Assembly: GCA_022561095.1 (NCBI GenBank)
Contig: JADFRV010000051.1
Location: 1-12,108 of the forward strand
Direction of reading: 5' to 3'
DNA: 12,108 nucleotides
Source of the DNA: Chloroflexota bacterium
GTDB taxonomy: Bacteria > Chloroflexota > Dehalococcoidia > SM23-28-2 > RBG-16-64-32
Shown here: in pieces, positions 6,203 to 12,108 of the stretch
Numbering within the stretch: the first letter of the stretch is position 1
How the letters are laid out: each line of letters starts with the position of its first letter
Translations under genes and position numbers: made by a program
Notes under the pieces: generated by a model
Told to the model about the DNA's origin: nothing
Database searches by the model: none
What the model saw: only the letters and a program-made list of their open reading frames with translations

Positions 6203-6555
6203 GCCTCAGGGTGCGTTCCTGGCAAGTGTTTCATCAGATCCAGAATGTGGGCTGCCCTCTCTATCGACTCGTCCAGGGTGAAGTGAATTTCCGGCGTGTG
6301 CCTAATCGAAAGACGGCCCATTAGCTGCCGTCGAACGAAGGGGGCGGCGTGGACTAGCGCCTTGATAGTTTCGGCCTTTTCATCGTCACTGCCCATTATG
6401 CTCACGTAGACGGTGGCTGCCGCCAGATCAGGCGAGGTGCTTACCCGCGTGAGCGTGACGATCTCCGCCAGCCGTGGGTCGCGAAGCTCGCGCCGGATGA
6501 GCTCGCTGATCTCCTGCTGCAGGAGGACGTTCAGTCGTTGCAGGCGTCGGCTCAC
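6199..6555 (-). CDS. rbfA: Ribosome-binding factor A
   Basis: A 118-residue single KH-like domain protein that helps mature the 5' end of 16S rRNA and the 30S subunit, notably in the cold. Recognisable features are the N-terminal helix RRLQRLNVLLQQEISELIRR, then ELRDPRL (24-30 region), VTLTRVSTSPDLAAATVYVS (33-52) and the late PEIHFTLDESIERAAHILDLM (88-108 region). Length and block order are normal. The start is GTG at 6555, preceded by a modest purine-rich AGAGAGA. An ATG would need a shorter, atypical N-terminus. It follows infB by 31 bases and overlaps truB by four. Confidence 0.96.
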   Translation of the reverse strand: MSRRLQRLNVLLQQEISELIRRELRDPRLAEIVTLTRVSTSPDLAAATVYVSIMGSDDEKAETIKALVHAAPFVRRQLMGRLSIRHTPEIHFTLDESIERAAHILDLMKHLPGTHPEA

Positions 6556-6586
6556 AGATGTCTCTCTATTCTGGAACCGGCAGGGG

Positions 6587-8362
6587 TTAGTCCTTCGTCT
6601 CAGTGTGGAAGGCCTCGATTACGTCCCCCTCTTGGAACTCGCCGAAGCCTTCTACACCAATGCCGCATTCCACTCCTGCTTGCACCTCGCGGGCGTCATC
6701 CTTGAAGCGGCGCAGGCTGGATATGCGTGACTCCTGCAAAACTTCTTCGCCGCGCTTGACTCGTGCCTGGGAGTTGCGCCGAACAATGCCGTCTGTCACC
6801 ATACAGCCGGCGATGCGGCTGCCGCGAACACGGAATATCGCCCGTACCTCAGCGTGGCCGTCCACGATCTCCTCGATGATGGGTTCCATGATACCCTTCA
6901 GGGCGTTCTCGATGTCCTCGGTGAGCTTGTAGATGATGTCGTAGTGGCGGATGTCTACGCTTTCCGCCTCCGAGATTCGAACTGCGCCAGGCTCTGAACG
7001 GACGTTGAAACCGACGACGATGCCCTCTGAGGCGCGAGCGAGCATGACGTCGGACTCGCTGATCTTCCCTGTGGCGGTGTGCAGCACCTTTACGCGAGCG
7101 CGGTCCGAGCTTAACCCTTCCAGCGCTTGCTGAACGGCCTCCAGGCTGCCCTGGACATCGGCCTTAAGGACGATGTCCAGCTCCTTCGCCCGGCCGGCGG
7201 AGATGTCACTGGAGAACGCCTCCAGCGTAGTGGTGTGCTGGGCAACGGCCGTGCGCTCCCGTTCTCGCGCCTCCATCTCCGCGCGGGCGGTGCGCTCGTC
7301 CTTGACGGCTGTGATGGTGTCACCGGCGTGGGGGACCTTGGACAAGCCCATGATCTTCACCGGCGTAGCGGGCCCGGCGGTCTTTAGCCGCTGGCCTTTC
7401 TCATCGAACATCGCCTTGACGTGGCCCCAGGTGTCGCCGGCGATGATAATATCGCCAATCTTGAGCGTCCCCGTCTGTACGATGGTGGTGGCCATGGGGC
7501 CGCGGGAGGGGTCGAGCTCCGACTCGATGATGGTGCCTTCGGCTGGACGGTCCGGGTCCGCCTTGAGCTCAGATACTTCGGCGACCAGAAGGATGTGCTC
7601 CAGCAGGTCCTTCAGCCCTGCGCCTGTCTTAGCCGATACGGGCACGGCGATGACATCGCCGCCCCACTCTTCGATTATGACATCGCGCTCCGACAGTTGC
7701 TGCTTGGCGCGGTCAGGGTTGGCGTCCGGCAGGTCGATCTTGTTGATGGCGACTATTATGGGCACGTCAGCGGCCTTGGCGTGGTCGATCGCCTCCAGCG
7801 TCTGGGGCATCACACCATCGTCCGCAGCCACAACCAGTACGGCGATGTCAGTGGCCCTGGCGCCGCGGGCGCGCATGGCCGTGAACGCCTCGTGCCCCGG
7901 CGTGTCCACGAAGGTGATCTTCTTGCCCTCAATCTCTACCTGGTAGGCGCCGATGTGCTGGGTGATGCCGCCGGCCTCCTTTTCCGTTACGTTGGTCTCA
8001 CGAATGGCGTCCAGAATGCTCGTCTTGCCGTGGTCGACGTGGCCCATGACGGTGACGACAGGTGCCCTAGGCTTTAGCTTACTGGCGTCTTCCTCGATTT
8101 CTTTGCGCTTGACGATGATCTTTTCCTCTGCCTGGAGGTGAGGCTCGTATCCTAGCCCGCTGGCCACCTTTGCGGCCGCGTCGTAGTCCACGCTCTGGTT
8201 GATGGCGGCCATGACGCCGTTCTTCATGAGCTCCTTGATAACCTCTATCGCAGACGTGTTCAGGAGTTCGGCGAGGTCGCGGACGACCACGGTGGCAGGG
8301 ATATCGATCGTCTTAGCCGATGCGCCCGTCTCCGGGGGGTTGGCTGCCTGTTGAGCGCTCAT
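6587..8362 (-). CDS. infB: Translation initiation factor IF-2, short form
   Basis: A 591-residue GTPase that brings initiator fMet-tRNA to the 30S subunit and promotes subunit joining. An IF2_N domain (about 18-75, containing TVVVRDLAELLN) leads directly into the G domain: G1 GHVDHGKT (107-114), G2 GGITQHIG (131-138), G3 DTPGH (153-157), G4 NKID (207-210) and G5 SAK (243-245). Domains 2 to 4 follow, including VLKADVQGSLEAV and the C-terminal fMet-tRNA-binding domain ending near GFGEFQEGDVIEAF. It lacks the long charged N-terminal extension of E. coli or Bacillus IF2 and is close in size to the Thermus-type protein. The ATG at 8362 overlaps the ylxR TGA (ATGA) behind a GAGG ribosome site. Confidence 0.98.
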   Translation of the reverse strand: MSAQQAANPPETGASAKTIDIPATVVVRDLAELLNTSAIEVIKELMKNGVMAAINQSVDYDAAAKVASGLGYEPHLQAEEKIIVKRKEIEEDASKLKPRAPVVTVMGHVDHGKTSILDAIRETNVTEKEAGGITQHIGAYQVEIEGKKITFVDTPGHEAFTAMRARGARATDIAVLVVAADDGVMPQTLEAIDHAKAADVPIIVAINKIDLPDANPDRAKQQLSERDVIIEEWGGDVIAVPVSAKTGAGLKDLLEHILLVAEVSELKADPDRPAEGTIIESELDPSRGPMATTIVQTGTLKIGDIIIAGDTWGHVKAMFDEKGQRLKTAGPATPVKIMGLSKVPHAGDTITAVKDERTARAEMEARERERTAVAQHTTTLEAFSSDISAGRAKELDIVLKADVQGSLEAVQQALEGLSSDRARVKVLHTATGKISESDVMLARASEGIVVGFNVRSEPGAVRISEAESVDIRHYDIIYKLTEDIENALKGIMEPIIEEIVDGHAEVRAIFRVRGSRIAGCMVTDGIVRRNSQARVKRGEEVLQESRISSLRRFKDDAREVQAGVECGIGVEGFGEFQEGDVIEAFHTETKD

Positions 8363-8664
8363 GAAGCCTCGGATCCCAGGCGCTCCGCTCCGTACTGGAG
8401 TAGGGCCTCACGGGCATCGCTAGAGAGCGTAGCCCGAAGCGCGCTCTCCAGCCGCCCCTTCTTAACGGCGCGGTCCCAGCATTCGGGGTTTCCGCAGAGG
8501 TAGGCGCCGCGGCCCGGCCGCTTCCCGGTCGGGTCGGGCTCCACCACGCCGCTGGGGGCGCGTACCAGGCGGATCAGATCCCGCTTGGCGGTCGTGGAAC
8601 CGCAGCTTACGCAGGTGCGCTGGGGCACGTGCCTTGGCCGAGGTTGCGCTTTCACCGCACTCAT
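8359..8664 (-). CDS. ylxR: YlxR/RnpM family RNA-binding protein (DUF448)
   Basis: A 101-residue protein of the small family found between nusA and infB in many bacteria. It shows the conserved RTCVSCG (16-22), a basic RDLIRLVR strand, and the signature GRGAYLC (51-57) followed by NPECWDRAVKKGRLESAL. Members bind RNA, and in some bacteria YlxR (RnpM) modulates RNase P. The two cysteines in CVSC plus C57 and C62 could hold a zinc ion, an inference from spacing. The N-terminus adds about 14 basic, proline-containing residues before the domain. The ATG at 8664 lies four bases after the nusA TAA, and its stop overlaps infB. The ribosome site is weak, fitting coupled translation. Confidence 0.94.
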   Translation of the reverse strand: MSAVKAQPRPRHVPQRTCVSCGSTTAKRDLIRLVRAPSGVVEPDPTGKRPGRGAYLCGNPECWDRAVKKGRLESALRATLSSDAREALLQYGAERLGSEAS

Positions 8665-8668
8665 TACG

Positions 8669-10102
8669 TTAGACGTCTAACTCTTCGAACTCGTTGTCCT
8701 CGTCGTCCTCCACGATGGGACGTCGGGCCCGCTTGGTTTTTTTAGCCTTGGCCTGCGTCCCTTCGGGTTTGCGGTCAGCCTTCTTGCTCTTCTTTCGCTT
8801 CTTGCTGCCACCCTCGTTGTTGTCCTCGGGGCTGCGGACGAGCACCTCCTCCGCGAAGCGGATCGCACTCGGAGCGGCGGCCTCTTCGGCCTTCGTTGCC
8901 GCCGCGGGCGCTTCCTCCTCTACGGCAGGCTCTGCCGCGGGCTCCGTCGTCGTCTGCTCCTCTTCTGCGATGACCTCCATCCAGGGCTGTTCCGCACGCT
9001 CCGGTGCGGGGGACTGCGGTGGCGGAGGAGCCGACGGCTGAGCTGAGGCCGAAGCGGCTGCCAGCACCTCCTGCATGGCGGATTCCGGCTTGATGTCGAT
9101 TCGCCAGCCGGTCAGCTTTGCCGCCAGGCGTGCGTTCTGCCCCTCTCTGCCGATCGCCAGGGAGAGCTGGCGGTCGGGGACGACTACGGAGGCCGTGTTG
9201 CTCTCCTCGTTGACCTGTACGCTGAGTACCTGGGCCGGGCTGAGCGCGTTGGCAACGCAGCGGGTCGGGTCCTGGTCCCACTGAACGACGTCGATCCGCT
9301 CGCCGCTGAGTTCGTTCACGATGTTCTGGATGCGGATGCCGCGCAGGCCAACGCAGGAACCGACAGGGTCGACGCCTTCCTGCTGGGCGGTCACCGCGAC
9401 CTTACTGCGATATCCGGCCTCGCGGGCGATGGACCTGATCTCCACTACGCCTTTGTGTATCTCGGGTACCTCAAGCTCGAACAGGCGTCGAAGGAGGTTC
9501 TTGTGCGTGCGAGAGAGGATGAGCTGGGGGCCTCTAAGGGAGCGGTGCACCTCCAACAGGTAGAACTTCTGCCGCTGGCCGGGCCGGTAGTGCTCCGTCC
9601 GCACCTGCTCCGGCACCGGCAAGATCGCCTCCGTCTTACCAAGGTCGACTACGATGTGATTGGGTTCGATCCGCTGGACGAGGCCGGACACGATGTCCCC
9701 TTCGCGGTTCGAGAACTCCTCGAACACCATCTCCCGCTCCGCCTCCCGCAGGCGCTGGAGGACGACTTGCTTGGCCGTCTGAGCGGCGATGCGGCTGGCG
9801 TGGGATGGATGCACTTCTGTGGAGATGACATCGTCAATGGTGGCGTCCGGTTTGATCTTCTTGGCGTCCTGGATGGAGATATCGGCCTTGTCATCTTCTA
9901 CCTCGGCCACCACCGTTTGCTCCTGGAAGACGCGATGCTCGCCGGTCTCACGGTCTATGCGTACGACTATATTGCCTTGGAGGTCGCTGTCTTTCTTGTA
10001 GGCGGAGACGAGGGCAGCCTCCATGGCCTCCAGGATAACCTCCCTGGGCAGGTTTTTCTCCGCAGCGAGTTGCGTGATCGCTATCATAAACTCGCTCTTC
10101 AC
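8669..10102 (-). CDS. nusA: Transcription termination/antitermination factor NusA
   Basis: NusA binds RNA polymerase and nascent RNA, promoting pausing, intrinsic termination and antitermination. With the GTG start at 10102 it has 477 residues. In order: N-terminal polymerase-binding domain (1 to about 125, KSEFMIAITQLAAEKNLP), S1 domain (about 130-195, GDIVSGLVQRIEPN), KH1 (VDPVGSCVGLRGIRIQNIV) and KH2 (SLAIGREGQNARLAAKLTGW). The tail after about residue 343 is low-complexity: Ala/Glu/Pro-rich, then a Lys/Arg block (KKRKKSKK), then an acidic end (EDDEDNEFEELDV). An ATG at 10123 would add seven residues, but it has no ribosome site and abuts a CCGC/GCGG hairpin. The GTG has AGGGAGG upstream, 11 bases off, and gives the usual family start. 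The gene follows a promoter plus terminator pair that may attenuate it. Confidence 0.95.
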   Translation of the reverse strand: MKSEFMIAITQLAAEKNLPREVILEAMEAALVSAYKKDSDLQGNIVVRIDRETGEHRVFQEQTVVAEVEDDKADISIQDAKKIKPDATIDDVISTEVHPSHASRIAAQTAKQVVLQRLREAEREMVFEEFSNREGDIVSGLVQRIEPNHIVVDLGKTEAILPVPEQVRTEHYRPGQRQKFYLLEVHRSLRGPQLILSRTHKNLLRRLFELEVPEIHKGVVEIRSIAREAGYRSKVAVTAQQEGVDPVGSCVGLRGIRIQNIVNELSGERIDVVQWDQDPTRCVANALSPAQVLSVQVNEESNTASVVVPDRQLSLAIGREGQNARLAAKLTGWRIDIKPESAMQEVLAAASASAQPSAPPPPQSPAPERAEQPWMEVIAEEEQTTTEPAAEPAVEEEAPAAATKAEEAAAPSAIRFAEEVLVRSPEDNNEGGSKKRKKSKKADRKPEGTQAKAKKTKRARRPIVEDDEDNEFEELDV

Positions 10103-10140
10103 GGCCTTATCGACCTCCCTCATCCGCTGTTCGCGGGGCC

Positions 10141-10165
10141 AAAAAAAAGTGGGTCACCACCCACT
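10141..10165 (-). terminator. Intrinsic terminator or attenuator before nusA
   Basis: On the minus strand AGTGGGT (10165-10159... read as 10165 to 10159) pairs with ACCCACT (10154-10148) around a GGTG loop, and the second arm runs directly into eight Ts (10148-10141). G-U and A-U pairs could lengthen the stem into the T-run. It lies 73 bases after the proS stop codon, so it can end proS transcripts. It also lies downstream of the promoter at 10220-10192, so transcripts for nusA must read through it. Confidence 0.82.
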
Positions 10166-10191
10166 CTCACAAAGAGCGCTATTCCGACAGA

Positions 10192-10220
10192 ACTATAGCA
10201 CTTTCAGGGAGGCATCGCAA
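10192..10220 (-). promoter_or_regulatory. Sigma70-type promoter for the nusA operon
   Basis: On the minus strand TTGCGA (10220-10215) and TATAGT (10197-10192) are separated by exactly 17 bases. Transcription would start near G10185, giving a leader of roughly 60 to 80 bases that contains the terminator at 10165-10141 and a CCGC/GCGG hairpin at 10136-10124 before the nusA start. It lies entirely in the gap between proS and nusA. Confidence 0.62.
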
Positions 10221-10238
10221 GCAGTGATTGGGGTATGA

Positions 10239-11960
10239 TTAGCGTTTAATTGCTGCTTTAATCAGGGACAGCGCGCCGTCCAGCGGCACCAACTCGCTCT
10301 CCTTCTCCGAGCGGCGCTTGACCTCCAGCGATCCCTTCTCCAGGGTTCTGGGGCTGACCGTGACGCGCAGCGGCGTGCCCAGTAGGTCGGCGTCGTTGAA
10401 CTTGACGCCAGGTGTCTCCTCACGGTCGTCGTAGAGCACGGCGAGCCCGTTCGACTGGAGGTTGTCGTACAGCTCCTCGGCGGCGGAACGCACCTCCTGC
10501 CGCTCCGGCTGGAGAGCGACGAGATGGACCTGGAAGGGGGCGATCTCCGCCGGCCAGATGATGCCTCGCTCGTCGTGGTTGGCCTCGATAATGGCGGCGA
10601 GCAGGCGCTCAGTGCCGATGCCGTAGCTGCCCATTACGGCAGGGCGCTGCTTGCCCTCGGCGTCCAGGTAGGTGGCGCCCAGCTTCTCCGCGTAGAAGGT
10701 GCCCAGCTTGAAGACCTGGCCCATCTCTATGCCGCGTCGCAGGTCCATGGGTGTGCGGCACTGGGACTCCCCATCGCTGGGCGCGGCGCAGAGTGAGCCT
10801 TCCCCCGCAAGGGCGATATCTGCGACGGTGTCCGCCTGCCAGTCGCGGCTGTAGTTGACGTTCAGCAGGTGGGCGTCCGGTTTGTTGGCGCCGGTGACCA
10901 GGTTGACCTCCTGCGGCAGGAGGTCGTCGGCGATAATGCGAACCTCTTTGAGGCCGACGGGGCCGGCGGATCCGGGTACGAAGCCGGCGGTGGCCACCTC
11001 ATCCTCGCTCATGTAGTGGAGGTCGGTGGTGCCCAAGGCATGACGGAGCTTCGACTCGTTCACGTCCATGTCGCCGCGAATTGCGACGAATACGGGTTCG
11101 CCATCCGCGGAGTAGAAGACGGCCTTGCAGGTCTTGGAGGTGGGGAGGCCGAGGTGGTCGGCGAGGAGCTGGATGGTGTAGAGGCCGGGGGTGGGTATCT
11201 CCTCCACCGGCATGGGCTCCTCGGCGTTGTGGGCGGGCTCCTTGACGAAGGCGGCGACCTCCGCGTTGGCGGCGTATCCGCACTTGGGGCAGAGGAGGCA
11301 GGTGTCCTCGCCGTATTGGGTGAGGTAGATGAACTCGTGGGTTTCACGGCCGCCCATGGCGCCGGAGTCGGCGAGGGCGGGCACGGTGGGGACGCCGCAG
11401 CGGTCGAAGATGCGGGTGTAGGCCTCGTACATCTTGCGGTAGGAGACGTCGAGGCCTTCGAAGTCGGTGTCGAAGGAGTAGAGGTCTTTCATGGTGAACT
11501 GGCGGAGGCGGATGAGGCCGCCGCGGGGGCGGGGTTCGTCGCGGAACTTCTGCTGTATCTGGTAGACGAGGAGGGGGAGGTCGCGGTAGGAGTGGACGTT
11601 GCGCTTGAACAGCTCGACGATGACCTCTTCGTGGGTGGGGCCGAGGACGAACTCGCGGTCGCGCTTGTCGGAGAAGCGGAAGAGGATGTCCTTCATGGTC
11701 TGGTCGCGGCCGGAGGCCTGCCAGATCTCGATGGGGTGGATGGCGGGCAGCATGAGCTCCTGGCCGCCGGCGGCGTCCATCTCTTCGCGGATGATGCGTT
11801 CGACGTTGTGGAGGGCGCGCCAGGCGAGGGGGAGGAAGGCGTAGACGCCGGCGGCGACCTGGTGGATGAGGCCGGCGCGGAGGAGGAGCTGGTGGGAGGG
11901 GGTCTCCGCCTCTGCGGGGGGTTGGCGGAGGGTCTTGCCGAAGAGTTGGGACATGCGCAT
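10239..11960 (-). CDS. proS: Prolyl-tRNA synthetase, bacterial type with editing insertion
   Basis: A 573-residue class II synthetase that charges tRNA-Pro. It begins MRMSQLFGKTLRQPPAEAET, typical of the bacterial form. Class II motif 1 lies in about 60-80, motif 2 is KFRDEPRPRGGLIRLRQF (138-155), and motif 3 is MGSYGIGTERLLAAI (443-457). Between motifs 2 and 3 sits the insertion domain (about 225-405) that hydrolyses misacylated Ala-tRNA-Pro. A CLLCPKC cluster is at 221-227. The C-terminal anticodon-binding domain (about 475-573) is complete. The frame is open to a TTG at 11999, but the ATG at 11960 gives the family start; an ATG two codons later (11954) is also possible. No strong ribosome site is visible. 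Codon use changes inside the gene: nearly all third positions are C before about 11100, mixed and CTG-rich after it. Confidence 0.97.
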   Translation of the reverse strand: MRMSQLFGKTLRQPPAEAETPSHQLLLRAGLIHQVAAGVYAFLPLAWRALHNVERIIREEMDAAGGQELMLPAIHPIEIWQASGRDQTMKDILFRFSDKRDREFVLGPTHEEVIVELFKRNVHSYRDLPLLVYQIQQKFRDEPRPRGGLIRLRQFTMKDLYSFDTDFEGLDVSYRKMYEAYTRIFDRCGVPTVPALADSGAMGGRETHEFIYLTQYGEDTCLLCPKCGYAANAEVAAFVKEPAHNAEEPMPVEEIPTPGLYTIQLLADHLGLPTSKTCKAVFYSADGEPVFVAIRGDMDVNESKLRHALGTTDLHYMSEDEVATAGFVPGSAGPVGLKEVRIIADDLLPQEVNLVTGANKPDAHLLNVNYSRDWQADTVADIALAGEGSLCAAPSDGESQCRTPMDLRRGIEMGQVFKLGTFYAEKLGATYLDAEGKQRPAVMGSYGIGTERLLAAIIEANHDERGIIWPAEIAPFQVHLVALQPERQEVRSAAEELYDNLQSNGLAVLYDDREETPGVKFNDADLLGTPLRVTVSPRTLEKGSLEVKRRSEKESELVPLDGALSLIKAAIKR

Positions 11961-12108
11961 GGTGAGCCTATGGTGCGGGAGGGGAGGGCGGAGGGTCAAG
12001 GTTACGAACGATCAAGCGGTTTTCCGTATCGGGGGATTGATGGAGGGGGCGGTGCCAGGTAGGGGGTTTGATTGAGGGGGAGGGTGTTTTTCGTTGTGGG
12101 CTGTGTGG
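11961..12108. other. Non-coding region upstream of proS, G-run rich
   Basis: No gene or clear promoter is recognised in these 148 bases. The plus strand carries four runs of five Gs (about 12031-12035, 12045-12049, 12062-12066, 12076-12080) followed by another short G-run, and is nearly pure purine at 11980-11995. The minus strand, which is the coding sense for proS, is correspondingly C-rich. TTGATC and TTGACC hexamers occur on the minus strand near 12014 and 11999 but lack well-placed -10 partners. Confidence 0.4.

Noticed and set aside
7173..7946. Plus-strand open frame of 257 codons antisense to infB
   Set aside because: It is a Ser/Ala/Met-rich shadow of the clear IF2 G-domain gene, with no family features.
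10869..12062. Plus-strand open frame of 397 codons antisense to proS
   Set aside because: It is Gly/Val/Glu/Ala-rich without any domain wording, and arises because the C-ending codons of proS leave no stops on the other strand.

Overview
Taxonomy and strand. The window is GC-rich, and every gene I can support lies on the minus strand, so transcription runs from position 12108 towards 1. Several things together suggest a Chloroflexota bacterium, most likely of the Dehalococcoidia type: a one-piece proS directly before nusA-ylxR-infB-rbfA-truB, a short IF2, a DUF5679-type mini zinc-ribbon protein, and an Ino1 and phosphatidylinositol-lipid gene set. This is inference from protein character; no marker gene settles it.

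Layout in transcription order. (1) 12108-11961 is a non-coding stretch, G-rich on the plus strand, before proS. (2) 11960-10239 is prolyl-tRNA synthetase. Its 5' half uses almost only C-ending codons, unlike its 3' half. (3) 10238-10124 holds a good sigma70-type promoter and then an intrinsic terminator only 17 nt before the first possible nusA start codon, a layout that suggests attenuation of the next operon. (4) 10102-5276 is the transcription/translation operon nusA, ylxR, infB, rbfA, truB, with two ATGA overlaps and short gaps. rimP is not in its usual place. (5) 5275-4852 holds a promoter, a 47-residue CxxC/CxxC protein (DUF5679 type), a GC-rich stretch with several competing inverted repeats, and a very strong intrinsic terminator. 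(6) 4781-1 is a tight operon: ino1, an LpxL/PatA-like acyltransferase, a PHP-domain phosphoesterase, a PimA-like glycosyltransferase, a CDP-alcohol phosphatidyltransferase of the PIP-synthase type, and a thioredoxin/glutaredoxin-like protein cut by the window edge.

How region 6 may work. Ino1 makes inositol-3-phosphate from glucose-6-phosphate. The CDP-alcohol enzyme would join it to CDP-diacylglycerol to give phosphatidylinositol phosphate. A phosphatase would release phosphatidylinositol. The PimA-like enzyme would mannosylate it and the acyltransferase would acylate the product. This is the mycobacterial route to phosphatidylinositol mannosides, gathered here with the inositol-forming enzyme in one operon. 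The PHP protein sits where the unassigned PIP phosphatase step would be expected. That assignment is the most interesting hypothesis in the window and is not proven by the sequence.

No rRNA, tRNA, CRISPR array, insertion sequence or phage gene was seen. No gene-free stretch exceeds about 225 bases.
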